A stretch of 64,000 nt of DNA. It comes from Microbispora amethystogenes. Lineage in GTDB: Bacteria; Actinomycetota; Actinomycetes; Streptosporangiales; Streptosporangiaceae. Position numbers and translations under genes: made by a program. The notes below the pieces were generated by a model. The model was not told where the DNA came from, ran no database searches, and worked only from the letters and a program-made list of their open reading frames with translations. Shown piece after piece: positions 18,413-27,314 of this stretch. The stretch lies in assembly GCF_016863015.1 (NCBI RefSeq), contig NZ_BOOB01000020.1, positions 1 to 64,000 on the forward strand, read 5' to 3'. Position 1 is the stretch's first letter. Every line of letters starts with the position of its first letter.

Positions 18413-20053
18413 TCACATGCTGGGGCGGGTGGAGTCGGCGGAGAGGCTCAGCTCGTGCAGGTGGCGCATGACCTCCTGGACGGTGACGACGCCCGGGCGG
18501 TGCCGCCGCCGACCGGCGCCGCCGCGCTGCCAGGGCCGGGGCCCCGAGAGCGGGCGATACTCGACGCCGATCGCGTCCAGCCGTCCAAGGTGCCTGCCGA
18601 GACGGCGGGCGAAGTCCTCGGACGCGGCCGGGCCGCCGATCCACGCGACCTCCGCGGCGGCGCAGCCCCGGGGCCAGGCGCGGTAGTCGAGCACGCGGCC
18701 GTCCGGGATGTGCTCGCTCCACAGCTGGAACTGCGTTCCGATCACCCGGGCCCGTTCCTCCGAGGACCATGACACGGGCGCCGGTTCGAACGCCGCCACG
18801 TCGGCCACGGTGATCGCGTCGCCCAGGCCGGCCGGTTCCTCGGGTGAGGCGGCCTCGGCGTAGTCGAAGTACATGGGGAAGACCGGCGTCGCCACCACGT
18901 CGTGCCCCGCCGCGGCGGCCCGCCGGGCGACGTGCTCGCCGCGCCACGGCATCACGATCGTGTCCGGCCTGAGCCCGCCGCTGACGAACGCCTCGTCCCA
19001 CACCACCGCACGGCTGCCGCGCTCGGCCAGCGCGTCGGCCAGCCGCCGCAGGAACCACGCGTGCAGGTCGCCCGCGCTCTCCAGCCCCAGCGACGCGCGG
19101 TGCGCCGAGATCTCGGCGGAGGCGGCCCAGTCGTCCAGTACGCACTCGTCCCCGCCGATGTGGAAGTACGGCGCCTCGCCCAGGGCGCCGGCGATCTCGC
19201 CGAAGACGGTGAGCAGGAAGTCGACGGTCGCCGGAAGCGGGGAGAGGATCGCCGGCGAGATGCCCCACCGGTCGAGCACCCGGTGGCGCTCGCCCGGCCG
19301 CGACGCGAGCGCGGGATAGGCGGCCAGCACGGCCGAGGCGTGGCCCGGCACGTCGATCTCCGGCACGACGACGACCGCCCGCGCGCGGGCGTAGGCCGCG
19401 ATCTCCGACAGGTCGGCGAGCGTGTAGTGACCGCCGTGCGGGACGTCGTCGAAGGCGAGGTCCTCCCCGCGATGGCTGACGACCGTGCGGGGACGGTGCG
19501 AGCCCACCTCGTGCAGCAGCGGGAACGCCCTGCTCTCCACCCGCCAGCCCTGGTCGTCGGCCAGGTGCAGATGGAGGCGGTTCAGCTTGTGCGACGCCAT
19601 CAGGTCGATCATCCGCAGCACCTCCCGTTTGGGCAGGAAGCTGCGGGCCACGTCGAGGTGCGCGCCGCGCCAGGCGAGGGCGGGCGCGTCCTCCACCCGG
19701 CCGCAGGGGATGGTCCAGCTCGTCCCGGGCGGGAGCGCCGACCGGAACGCCTCGTCCGGCAGCGCCTGCCGCAGCGTCTGCGCCGCGTAGAAGGCGCCCG
19801 CCCGGTCCCCGGCCGCGATGCGCACGCCGTCCCCGGCGATCGTGAGCACGTACGCCTCAGGCCCGAGCCGGGGGTCCTCCTCCACCCGCAGGGCCGCCGC
19901 GGCGGCGTCGCCGGGCCGAGGGTCGAGCACGCCGAGCGCGAGCCGTACGGCGTCGCGAAGAGGGGCCGGCCCCGACACGACGGCCCCGACGGCGATCTCC
20001 GTCGATCCGGCGCCCGTCTCGATCAGCCTCGGCAGGGGAAGCAGGTCGTCCAT
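18413..20053 (-). CDS. Beta-N-acetylhexosaminidase (GH20)
   Basis: A 546-residue family 20 hydrolase removing terminal N-acetylglucosamine or N-acetylgalactosamine. An N-terminal alpha/beta domain (1-115) precedes the barrel. HLHLADDQGWR, PEIDVPGH and HIGGDEC are family signatures, with Asp302-Glu303 the substrate-assisted catalytic pair; SWSSEE and QLWSEH belong to the later barrel. No signal peptide is visible, so it may act inside the cell on imported chitin or murein fragments. The ATG at 20053 starts just before the first domain. Confidence 0.92.
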   Translation of the reverse strand: MDDLLPLPRLIETGAGSTEIAVGAVVSGPAPLRDAVRLALGVLDPRPGDAAAAALRVEEDPRLGPEAYVLTIAGDGVRIAAGDRAGAFYAAQTLRQALPDEAFRSALPPGTSWTIPCGRVEDAPALAWRGAHLDVARSFLPKREVLRMIDLMASHKLNRLHLHLADDQGWRVESRAFPLLHEVGSHRPRTVVSHRGEDLAFDDVPHGGHYTLADLSEIAAYARARAVVVVPEIDVPGHASAVLAAYPALASRPGERHRVLDRWGISPAILSPLPATVDFLLTVFGEIAGALGEAPYFHIGGDECVLDDWAASAEISAHRASLGLESAGDLHAWFLRRLADALAERGSRAVVWDEAFVSGGLRPDTIVMPWRGEHVARRAAAAGHDVVATPVFPMYFDYAEAASPEEPAGLGDAITVADVAAFEPAPVSWSSEERARVIGTQFQLWSEHIPDGRVLDYRAWPRGCAAAEVAWIGGPAASEDFARRLGRHLGRLDAIGVEYRPLSGPRPWQRGGAGRRRHRPGVVTVQEVMRHLHELSLSADSTRPSM

Positions 20054-20139
20054 GCCGCGATGATGCCAAACGCCACCGACAGGCGCGGCGACGCGTCCCC
20101 AGGCCGCCCGGAGCCGCCCCGGATGCGCGGACCAGCGCG

Positions 20140-21105
20140 TCAGTGGGTGGTGAGGTAGGCCTTGAGGCCCTTGGCCAGCGACTCGGCGATGGTCTGCCGG
20201 AAGCTCGGGTCCCTGAACTTGCGGGCCTCGCCGGCGTTGCGCATGTTCCCGCACTCGATGAAGATCTTCGGCACGGTCGACAGGTTGAGCCCGCCGAGGT
20301 CGCTGCGGTAGTTCAGCGCCTGCCTGCCGATATAGGTCGAGTACGGCAGCCCGGTGCCGTTGTGGAAGGCGTCGCGAACCTTCCGGCCGAGCTCCTGGGA
20401 GTCGCCGACGACCGGGTCGACCGGCCCGCCGATCTTCTTCGGCATGATGACGTGGAACCCGTGCGCGCCCGGCGCCGCGCCGTCGCCGTGGATGGAGATC
20501 GCGGCGTTCGCGTGCGCCCTGTTCCCGATCGCGGCCCGCTGGTTGATGCACGGGCCCCAGCCGGCGTTGTCCGCCCGGGTGAGCTTGACCGTGGCCCCCT
20601 GGTCCCGGAGCAGCCGGGCGAGCCGGGTGGACACGTCCATGGTGAAGGCCGCCTCGGTGTAGCCGTCGTTGGTCGACGTCCCGGTGGTGTCGCAGGCCTT
20701 CTTCTGGGTGAGGATGTTCACCTGCCGGTTGATCTCCCGGGTGTGCCGGAAGTTGCCCCCGTTGTGGCCCGGGTCGATCACCACGACCTTCCCGCTCAGC
20801 GGCCTGGCGGCGGACTCGGACGCGGCCGCCGTACGGGTGACCGGGGCGGAGGCGTCGTCCCCTGTGCCGTCAGCGGCGCCGTCCGGCGTGCTGTCCCCCG
20901 TGCCGTCCCCCGTGCTGTCCGCGGAGGCGTCCCCGGAGCCGGTCGCGGTGCCGTCGGCCGTTCCGGTGGCGGTGTCCACGGCTGCGGCCGGCGGAGAGGC
21001 GGCGGGGGCCGCGGCCCCCGTCTCGGTGGCCTCACCGCCGCCGCAGGCGGCGGCACCGAACCCGCACAGGGCCAGGGCTGCGGCGGCGAGCGGGCGTCTG
21101 ATCAC
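20140..21105 (-). CDS. N-acetylmuramoyl-L-alanine amidase (Amidase_3), secreted
   Basis: A 321-residue exported zinc amidase cleaving the bond between muramic acid and the stem peptide. An N-terminal hydrophobic segment ends in FGAAAC (possible lipoprotein Cys21). A long Asp/Gly/Thr/Ser-rich linker (25-100) follows, then the catalytic domain: VVVIDPGHNG (His114), YTEAAF (Glu151), SIHGDG (His206) and FIECGNMRN near the end as the catalytic glutamate. The GTG at 21105 has GGGAAGGGA upstream. A role in peptidoglycan remodelling during growth or sporulation is likely. Confidence 0.9.
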   Translation of the reverse strand: MIRRPLAAAALALCGFGAAACGGGEATETGAAAPAASPPAAAVDTATGTADGTATGSGDASADSTGDGTGDSTPDGAADGTGDDASAPVTRTAAASESAARPLSGKVVVIDPGHNGGNFRHTREINRQVNILTQKKACDTTGTSTNDGYTEAAFTMDVSTRLARLLRDQGATVKLTRADNAGWGPCINQRAAIGNRAHANAAISIHGDGAAPGAHGFHVIMPKKIGGPVDPVVGDSQELGRKVRDAFHNGTGLPYSTYIGRQALNYRSDLGGLNLSTVPKIFIECGNMRNAGEARKFRDPSFRQTIAESLAKGLKAYLTTH

Positions 21106-21171
21106 GCTGGAAGTCCCTTCCCGGAGGTGTGGTCTCACCAACCTAACCGGAAGGCGGTCGTGATCAGACCG

Positions 21172-21438
21172 TTATGCCGGGAACCTGGCTATCCAGGCCG
21201 GCTCGGGGATCTCCTGCCGGTGCAGGAGTGCGGCCAGCTCACGGGCGTCGTCGGCGTCGAGGCCCAGCACCACGCGGGGCCGTCCCCACGGATGGTCGAT
21301 CGAGTGGGCGACGTAGCTCGCCACCGACTCCGCGACGTCCTCGCCGTCCAGCCCCCGGCTCTCCCGCCAGTGCGCCCAGGCCCGCTCCAGCTCGACCGCG
21401 GCCCGCTGGGCGCAGGAGACCAACTCAGGATCACGCAT
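21172..21438 (-). CDS. Small hypothetical protein, 88 aa
   Basis: An all-helical acidic protein (VELERAWAHWRE, EDVAESVASYVAHSID, DADDARELAALLHRQ). Not recognised. GGGGG at good spacing precedes the ATG. It lies about 65 bp before the amidase gene on the same strand and may be co-transcribed with it. Confidence 0.65.
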   Translation of the reverse strand: MRDPELVSCAQRAAVELERAWAHWRESRGLDGEDVAESVASYVAHSIDHPWGRPRVVLGLDADDARELAALLHRQEIPEPAWIARFPA

Positions 21439-21553
21439 GAATCCCCCCGATTCTCGGTCACCGGCCCGCGGGAAGCCACTCGGCGACCCGCCGGGGGGCC
21501 GGCGTCACGGCCGCAGTCAACACCGGCCGCGAGGGGACACGTCGCCGGTTGAC

Positions 21554-22657
21554 CTAGCTTTTGTCCTCGCTTGGCGCGGGACCGGTGCTGCGCCGTACGA
21601 CGAGCTGGGGGGTCACCTGCCGCAGCCGCGCCGTCTGGCCCGGCTCGGTGATGCGGTCGCTGAGCAGCGCCGCCGCCGAGCGGCCCATGGCCCGCCGGGG
21701 CTGGTCCACGCTGGTCAGCGAGATGTGGGTGACGGACGCGAGGTGCGTGTTGTCGTACCCGACCACCGACAGGTCCTCGGGCACCCGCAGGCCCAGCTCG
21801 CTCGCCGCGCTCAGCACGCCCATGGCCACGATGTCGTTCGCCGCGAAGATCGCCGTCGGGCGCGGTTCGCGCCGCAGCAGCGCCAGCGCCGCGCGCCGGC
21901 CGCCCTCCTCGCTGAAGTCGCCGTGCTCGACCATGATGTACGGCGCCAGCGCGTGGCGGCGCATGGCCACCAGGTAACCCTCACAGCGGCAGCGGGCGGC
22001 CGACGACGGAGCGCCCTCGATGTGGGCGATGCGCCGGTGGCCCTGCTCCACGAGGTGGTCGACGGCGAGGCGGGCGCCGTACTGGTCGTCGTCGACGACG
22101 ATGTCCACGCCCTCGAGCTCGACGTCGCGCTCGCCCACCACCACGGTCGGCGTGTACGCCGCGGCCTCGGCCAGCGTGTCGCTGGAGGGCGCGACGCCGA
22201 GCAGGACGAGACCGTCCACGCGCAGCTCCAGGAAGGCCTCCACGGCCTCGTCCTCGAACGCCGGGTCCCAGCGGCCGCTGCCGATCAGCAGCCGCAGCCC
22301 GTCGCCGTGCAGGCTCTCCTGCAGGCCGTCGAGGAACTCGGCGTAGAACGGGTTGTGCAGGTCGGCCACGAGGGCGCCCACCAGGTGGGTGCGCCCCTCG
22401 ACCAGGCTGCGCGCCACCGCGTTCGGCCGGTAGCCGAGCTCGCGGGCGGCCTGCAGCACCGCTTCCCTGCGGTGCTCGCTGACGTGCGGGGAACCCCGCA
22501 GTACGAGTGACACCAGCGACTTGGAGACGCCGGCGCGTTCGGCCACGTTGCGGATCGTGGGACGTGGCCGAGGGCTGAACCCGTCGGACAGTCCGCAGTC
22601 GGGTATCCCGACCCCGGCGTCTTTCCGGGCAGTGGTCTGCATGGACGGTCCTGACAT
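21554..22657 (-). CDS. LacI-family transcriptional regulator
   Basis: A 367-residue repressor-type protein: helix-turn-helix and hinge (IRNVAERAGVSKSLVSLVL through NAVARSL) followed by a periplasmic-binding-like sugar sensor domain (GALVADLHNPFYAE, IFAANDIVAMGVL, VVGYDNTHLA). It probably controls a carbohydrate gene set in response to a sugar; targets are unknown. GGGGAG supports the ATG at 22657; an ATG at 22642 is also possible. It is divergent from the TetR gene with palindromes between them. Confidence 0.9.
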   Translation of the reverse strand: MSGPSMQTTARKDAGVGIPDCGLSDGFSPRPRPTIRNVAERAGVSKSLVSLVLRGSPHVSEHRREAVLQAARELGYRPNAVARSLVEGRTHLVGALVADLHNPFYAEFLDGLQESLHGDGLRLLIGSGRWDPAFEDEAVEAFLELRVDGLVLLGVAPSSDTLAEAAAYTPTVVVGERDVELEGVDIVVDDDQYGARLAVDHLVEQGHRRIAHIEGAPSSAARCRCEGYLVAMRRHALAPYIMVEHGDFSEEGGRRAALALLRREPRPTAIFAANDIVAMGVLSAASELGLRVPEDLSVVGYDNTHLASVTHISLTSVDQPRRAMGRSAAALLSDRITEPGQTARLRQVTPQLVVRRSTGPAPSEDKS

Positions 22658-22761
22658 GGTTCTCCCCACGATGCGTGGACGTGCACCTGACACACCAAAC
22701 GATCGAGTTGCCCTGAGGGTACGGGTTGACCGCCTTAAGAGCGCCTTAAAGCGGGATCATT

Positions 22762-22784
22762 CCTTCCCAGCGGGTGTGGGAAGG
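22762..22784. promoter_or_regulatory. Perfect palindrome between divergent LacI and TetR genes
   Basis: CCTTCCCA, a 7-base spacer, then TGGGAAGG: an 8-bp inverted repeat in the shared regulatory region, likely an operator. Nearby are CGCCTTAAGAGCGCCTTAAA (a direct repeat of GCCTTAA, about 22730-22749) and AACGATCGAGTT near 22700, which resembles a LacI-family half-symmetric site. Confidence 0.5.
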
Positions 22785-22880
22785 GTAGCCGGAACGCGGG
22801 TACGGCGCCCGCGGCGGATGCGGTTCCGGGGTCAACCCTTGATCTGCCCGATCCCCCCATAACGAGGACGATTCGCTAGG

Positions 22881-23570
22881 GTGCGGGATGTGGGTGCCAC
22901 ACGCCAAGCGGAGGAGGGCGCACGCCCGGCCCGGCGCAGGCTGAGCGTCGACCGGCGGCGGGAAGAGCTCATCGCCGCCGCGCTGGAGCTGTTCAGCAGG
23001 CATGACGCCGAGGACGTCTCGATCGACGACGTGGCGGTCGCCGCGGGCGCCTCCCGGGCGCTCGTCTACCACTACTTCGGGGGCAAGCAGGAGCTTTACG
23101 TGGTGGCCCTGCGCAGCGCCGCCGCCGAGTTGCAGGCGCGGCTGCAGCCGCAGAGCGAAGGCGGCCCCCTGGAACGGCTCACGGTGGGCCTGACGCGTTA
23201 CTTCGACTTCGTGGAGGAGCACGCGGCCGGCTTCGCCGCGCTGCTCAGGGGTGGCCCGGCCAACCGCGCGGGCGAGATCGGCGAGATCGTGGACGGCGTG
23301 CGGCAGCGCATGCTCCGCATGATCACGTACGAGCTGGGCGTCGAGATGCCAGGCCCGGCGCTGCGCGTCACGCTGAGGTCGTGGATCGCGTCGGTGGAGA
23401 CGGCCGGGCTCGACTGGCTGGAGCACCGTGACATGGCGCGGGGAGATCTGGAGCGGCTGCTGGTGGGCCAGGTGGTCGCGCTTCTGGAGGTGGCCGGTGG
23501 GCACGACCCCGAAGCGGGGACGTTGCTGAGTCCTCCGGCGCTCGTGCCGGAGGGCGGGACGGTCCGCTGA
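22881..23570 (+). CDS. TetR-family transcriptional regulator
   Basis: A 229-residue one-component regulator. The N-terminal DNA-binding domain reads ELIAAALELFSRHDAEDVSI, then AVAAGASRALVYHYFGGKQE. The ligand-binding region is helical; RYFDFVEEHAAGFAALLRGG resembles regulators of the TetR_C group with tandem helices. Ligand and targets are unknown. The GTG start lacks a Shine-Dalgarno and sits just after TAGGGT, so the message may be leaderless. Confidence 0.88.
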   Translation: MRDVGATRQAEEGARPARRRLSVDRRREELIAAALELFSRHDAEDVSIDDVAVAAGASRALVYHYFGGKQELYVVALRSAAAELQARLQPQSEGGPLERLTVGLTRYFDFVEEHAAGFAALLRGGPANRAGEIGEIVDGVRQRMLRMITYELGVEMPGPALRVTLRSWIASVETAGLDWLEHRDMARGDLERLLVGQVVALLEVAGGHDPEAGTLLSPPALVPEGGTVR

Positions 23571-23872
23571 ACCGGATCAGGCCAATCGCCGAACGGGGCC
23601 GTCTGGTCGCCGAACGGTCGGATGCGCTCCCCGGTTTTCCCCGTACGGGGACGGTGGGGATGCCCGCTCCGGGCGTTCCGGTAAGGATCGGGTGACCGCG
23701 GCGGCAGGGAAGAAAGGCGCACGGGACACCGTGCGCGCGGGGAGGCGCCGGGCGGGCGGCGCCGGCCCCAGATCCTTCCCGTGACCAGTGATCGGTCACG
23801 GGAGCATGGTGGGCGCGCTCACATCCCCGACGCGAGCGCGCCGTCGTTCCCCCGTGACGCGGCGGCCACGTC
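23571..23872. other. Intergenic region with 9-bp hairpin
   Basis: Between the convergent TetR and bldC genes. CCCGTGACC (23778-23786) pairs with GGTCACGGG (23794-23802), probably a U-less terminator for one or both genes. CGCCGAACGG occurs twice near 23590-23620. No gene is seen. Confidence 0.55.
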
Positions 23873-24076
23873 CTACTCGGACCGCTGCTGCGGAATCCCC
23901 GCGAGCAGTGCGCGGACCTCGGTCTCCCGGTACCGCCGGTGACCGCCGAGGGTGCGGATCGACGTCAACTTGCCCGCCTTCGCCCACCGCGTGACGGTCT
24001 TCGGGTCGACGCGGAACATCGTGGCGACCTCCGCCGGGGTGAGCAGTGGCTCGGCCTCGGGTGTACGAGCTGACAT
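23873..24076 (-). CDS. bldC: BldC developmental regulator (MerR-like DNA-binding protein)
   Basis: A 67-residue protein that is essentially one winged-helix DNA-binding domain of the MerR/excisionase type: LLTPAEVATMFRVDPKTVTR then KAGKLTSIRTLGGHRRYRE. This closely matches actinomycete BldC, which lines up along direct repeats at promoters and holds back the switch from vegetative growth to sporulation. GGAGGAG precedes the ATG at 24076; an upstream in-frame ATG would add 26 unrelated residues. Its neighbours match Streptomyces as I recall it. Confidence 0.93.
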   Translation of the reverse strand: MSARTPEAEPLLTPAEVATMFRVDPKTVTRWAKAGKLTSIRTLGGHRRYRETEVRALLAGIPQQRSE

Positions 24077-24435
24077 TTGTGCGGCCTCTCCTCCGTGTGG
24101 ACCGTCGGCAGCGATCTCCGACTTGTCTGACGCTCGTGCCGCTCCGTACAGCACAATGCTGTCAGCGCGGCACTGTCACGGATGTCCGTCAATGATCCAA
24201 AAACGTGCGGTTTCTAAGACCATTTACGGCATCACCCGATGTGACCATACAGCCACGTAGCGCGATTGGCGAGCCCTCCGGGCACAACGTCTCGACCACG
24301 GGTTGATGTCACGCTGGGTGATTCTAGCGACACGTTTCGTGGTATCGCAGTGAAAACGGCAAACTACTCAGTTCGTAGATGTGTGATCGACTATCCCATG
24401 ACCAGAATCTGCAGGTCGGGGCGTGTTGATGACCC
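24077..24435. other. Long upstream region of bldC
   Basis: About 360 bp without a gene, clearly richer in A and T than the average of the window. It should carry the bldC promoter; on the minus strand TAGAAT (24321-24326) is a -10 candidate, which would leave a leader of about 240 bases. CACGTTTCGTG (24331-24341) is a short inverted repeat next to it. Confidence 0.45.
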
Positions 24436-25302
24436 TCAGTTTGCCGATTCGAGGGCGCGGATCGACCTCCAGCGGACAATCACCCGCTGATACATCGCGA
24501 AAGCAAGTTCTTCCTGACCGGTGTCCAGGCCCGCCAGGGCCGCGGCGACCTCCGCGACGGACTGGTCGCCCTGGAGCGTCCGGTCGTCCATGAGGTGGAC
24601 GAGACCGCCGTAGTCGAGCTCGACGAGTGAGTGGGGATGGAACTCCTCCAGCCAGCGGCCGATGTCCTCCACCTCCGTCAGCGCGGAGACCTGCCCGACG
24701 TGCCGGCGGATCACCACCAGGGCCCGGGCCACGCGGCGGCGAGCCTGCGCCATCGAGGTGACGTACAGCATGTTCCGGGGCGGCGCGGCGGTGGTCTGCG
24801 AGACGGGCTCGGCCGGCTGCTCCGACCCCAGCACGAGCCAGCGCTCGGCCGAGTCGAACGGCACGAACCACGAGGTCGGCACGTGCCAGGTGCTCGCCCG
24901 GATGTAGGTGCGCAGGGACTGGTCCCCGCGCTTGAACCGGTCGAAGTCGTCGGCGGTCTGCTCGGCGATGGCCTGGGGGACGAACCGGGAGGCCAGCTTG
25001 ACCGGCGTGCCACCCCGGAAGGAGGCGAACGCCAGCCACGACCGGAGCCTGCTCTGCCAGGGGCAGACGTAGAGCGTCTCCTCCACCCGCCGCAGGTAGG
25101 CGTTGGGGCTCTCGCGCTCGGGCGCGGGCAGGGGCGGGACGCTCAGCAGGCGGCGGACCGCCTCGCCGTGCTCGACCTCGAGCGCGCCGGCCCGGCGCGG
25201 CCGGTCGCGCGAGCCTGCGTACCGGGCCCACCGCGCCCGATCCTGAGGGGTGAAAGCGGTCAGCGGCTCGTACACACGGAGATAGGCGGCGTAGGGGAGC
25301 AC
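24436..25302 (-). CDS. Conserved hypothetical protein between bldC and vdh
   Basis: A 288-residue soluble protein of unknown function; I recall a homologue in the same place in Streptomyces. Recognisable stretches are [16 protein letters not shown] at the start, [35 protein letters not shown] and RWLVLGSEQ. No enzyme motif or membrane segment. The GTG at 25302 fits the expected N-terminus; a GTG at 25341 would add 13 residues. It is divergent from vdh and about 360 bp upstream of bldC. Confidence 0.8.
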   Translation of the reverse strand: MLPYAAYLRVYEPLTAFTPQDRARWARYAGSRDRPRRAGALEVEHGEAVRRLLSVPPLPAPERESPNAYLRRVEETLYVCPWQSRLRSWLAFASFRGGTPVKLASRFVPQAIAEQTADDFDRFKRGDQSLRTYIRASTWHVPTSWFVPFDSAERWLVLGSEQPAEPVSQTTAAPPRNMLYVTSMAQARRRVARALVVIRRHVGQVSALTEVEDIGRWLEEFHPHSLVELDYGGLVHLMDDRTLQGDQSVAEVAAALAGLDTGQEELAFAMYQRVIVRWRSIRALESAN

Positions 25303-25436
25303 ACCAGAATCGTGCCATGGCGGGGGAGGAACGCGCAGCACTGTCCCGGTTTTTCATGATCGTTTCTTGGCCGGGTCCGATAAGCTGGTGGCGAATCGCC
25401 GCAACGAGGCGGCGTACACGATCAGGAGTCACCACC

Positions 25437-26555
25437 GTGACCGACGTTTTCGGGCTGTCCCACAAGGAATCCGGCTCGGGTGACGGCGCCAACCCCGTTC
25501 AGCCGGTACGGCACGAGCAGGTCGTCTTCTGCTCCGACGAGCGCAGCGGCCTGTACGCGATCATCGCGATCTACAGCACCGCCCTCGGGCCGGGGCTCGG
25601 CGGCACCCGGTTCTACCCCTATGAGAGCGAGCAGGCCGCCCTCGCCGACGTCCTCAACCTCTCCCGCGCAATGGCGTACAAGAACGCGCTGGCCGGGCTC
25701 GACCACGGCGGCGGCAAGGCCGTGATCATCGGCGATCCCGCGGCCGACAAGAGCGAGGCGCTCCTGCGCGCCTACGGCAGGTTCGTCCAGTCGCTGGGCG
25801 GCCGCTACTACACCGCCTGCGACGTGGGCACCTACAGCGAGGACATGGACGTGGTGGCGCGCGAGTGCTCCTACGTCACCGGCCGCACCCCGGCGCACGG
25901 GGGCGCGGGAGACTCCTCCATCCTCACCGCCTTCGGGGTCTTCCAGGGCATGCGGGCCGCCGCCGACCACGCGTACGGCACCTCGTCCCTGAGCGGCCGG
26001 CGGGTCGGGGTCGAGGGGGTCGGCAAGGTCGGCCGCCGGCTCGTCGACCACCTGATCGAGGACGACGCCGAGGTCGTCGTCTGCGACGTGGACGAGCGGG
26101 CCGTCGAATGGGTGCGGCAGCGCCATCCGGCCGTCGAGGTCGTGCCCGACGCCGCCACGCTGGCGGCGTCCGACATCGACGTGTACGCCCCCTGTGCACT
26201 CGGCGGGGCGCTGGACGACGAGACCGTCCCCCGGCTCAAGGCGAAGATCGTCTGCGGCGGCGCGAACAACCAGCTCGCGCATCCGGGCGTCGAGAAGCAG
26301 CTCGCCGAGCGGGGCGTGCTGTACGCCCCCGACTACGTCGTGAACTCCGGTGGGGTCATCCAGGTGGCCGACGAAATCGAGGGGTTCGACATGGAACGCG
26401 CCCGCGCGCGAGCCGCCATGATCTTCGACACGACCCTCAAGATCTTCCGGTCGGCCGAGGAGGAAGGGGTGCCTCCCGCGGTCGCCGCGGACAGGCTGGC
26501 GGAGCGCAGAATGTCGGAAATAGGTCGGCTAAGGGGGATTTGGCTCCGGCGCTGA
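25437..26555 (+). CDS. vdh: Valine/leucine dehydrogenase (Glu/Leu/Phe/Val dehydrogenase family)
   Basis: A 372-residue NAD-dependent enzyme deaminating branched-chain amino acids to 2-oxoacids. The catalytic lysine region is [19 protein letters not shown] and the NAD fold starts at [12 protein letters not shown], ending [10 protein letters not shown] and [10 protein letters not shown]. The GTG start has CAGGAG upstream. The oxoacids formed are substrates of branched-chain 2-oxoacid dehydrogenase, possibly the operon at 45 kb, and feed branched fatty acids and polyketide starters. Leucine versus valine preference cannot be read from sequence. Confidence 0.92.
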   Translation: MTDVFGLSHKESGSGDGANPVQPVRHEQVVFCSDERSGLYAIIAIYSTALGPGLGGTRFYPYESEQAALADVLNLSRAMAYKNALAGLDHGGGKAVIIGDPAADKSEALLRAYGRFVQSLGGRYYTACDVGTYSEDMDVVARECSYVTGRTPAHGGAGDSSILTAFGVFQGMRAAADHAYGTSSLSGRRVGVEGVGKVGRRLVDHLIEDDAEVVVCDVDERAVEWVRQRHPAVEVVPDAATLAASDIDVYAPCALGGALDDETVPRLKAKIVCGGANNQLAHPGVEKQLAERGVLYAPDYVVNSGGVIQVADEIEGFDMERARARAAMIFDTTLKIFRSAEEEGVPPAVAADRLAERRMSEIGRLRGIWLRR

Positions 26556-26603
26556 CCGCCGCCGCTCCTACGACGTACCGAGCGGCGCACAAACCAGGTA
26601 CGG

Positions 26604-26609
26604 TAATAG
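26604..26609 (+). promoter_or_regulatory. -10 element of the DUF3073 gene
   Basis: TAATAG within GGTAATAGGC, giving a leader of roughly 90 bases before the ATG at 26707. No clear -35 is visible. Confidence 0.4.
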
Positions 26610-26669
26610 GCGAACGAGAGACTGACGCCTGAAGTCAGGTGGCGTCGGTGCGCGGTGCGTTAGTGACGA

Positions 26670-26701
26670 GGGGTCGGGCACGACCCCGCATGAGGGGGTC
26701 G
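26670..26701 (+). promoter_or_regulatory. Possible two-state RNA leader of the DUF3073 gene
   Basis: GGGGTCG (26670-26676) can pair with CGACCCC (26681-26687), a 7-bp stem with a 4-base loop. The same CGACCCC can instead pair with a second GGGGTCG (26695-26701), which overlaps the GAGGGGG ribosome-binding site. The two hairpins are mutually exclusive: one leaves the site free, the other hides it. An earlier hairpin around GACGCC..GGCGTC (about 26624-26646) also lies in the leader. Confidence 0.5.
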
Positions 26702-26706
26702 AGCCA

Positions 26707-26937
26707 ATGGGGCGCGGCCGAGCCAAGGCCAAGCAGGTCAAGGTCGCCCGTCAGCTGAAGTACAACAGCGGCGGGACGGATCTTGAGCGCCTGCGCGCGG
26801 AGCTCGGAGTCGTGGACGCCGACGATTCCGGCCACAGTGACGAGCATGACCCTTACGACGAGTTGGCTGATCGCTACAGCGATTACGCGGCCGTCGACGA
26901 CGATGACGGCGACGACGGCAGCCCCGGGCGGCGTTGA
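26707..26937 (+). CDS. DUF3073-domain small protein
   Basis: A 76-residue actinobacterial protein of unknown function. The conserved N-terminus is very basic and lysine-rich (MGRGRAKAKQVKVARQLKY), followed by LERLRAEL and a strongly acidic tail (DEHDPYDELADRYSDYA and an Asp run). Charge polarity like this suggests nucleic acid or protein binding. GAGGGGG lies 8 bases before the ATG. It sits between vdh and purM, as in Streptomyces. Terminator at 26963. Confidence 0.9.
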   Translation: MGRGRAKAKQVKVARQLKYNSGGTDLERLRAELGVVDADDSGHSDEHDPYDELADRYSDYAAVDDDDGDDGSPGRR

Positions 26938-26962
26938 GCCGCTACCGATCGCCAGTTGAGTG

Positions 26963-26991
26963 ACCCGGCGGGGATCGTTCCCCCGCCGGGT
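26963..26991 (+). terminator. Terminator after the DUF3073 gene
   Basis: ACCCGGCGGGG (26963-26973) pairs perfectly with CCCCGCCGGGT (26981-26991), loop of 7; no U-run, as common in actinomycetes. The remaining 320 bp to the purM stop hold no recognised feature. Confidence 0.75.
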
Positions 26992-27314
26992 TGCTGACTC
27001 ATATGCGGTGATCAGCGTGTCCGCTACCTGGGACGTGACCTGGGACACGCGTTCACGCGAGGTGGTGCGTACGGTTGTGCGCGCGTTCGCCTCGCGTTCC
27101 GGCCACGGCGGCCGGTTCGCGGCTCGCCCGAGAACGCCCGCGTTCTTCCGTTGACGGGCAGCACCCTGCGACGGGAGCCCGTCCTGTTGGCGGCCCGTGC
27201 TGACGAGAACCCGTGCGGTGGGAGCCGGGGCGATCCCTCGCCGCAGGCCCGAGATGGGCGGCGGACATCCGGTGAGAGGTGTCCCACACCGGACGACCGC
27301 CGGACGACGCGGGG

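Noticed and set aside
24266..24490. Short plus-strand frame upstream of bldC
   Set aside because: No ribosome-binding site, lies in an AT-rich regulatory region and overlaps the 3' end of the opposing gene.
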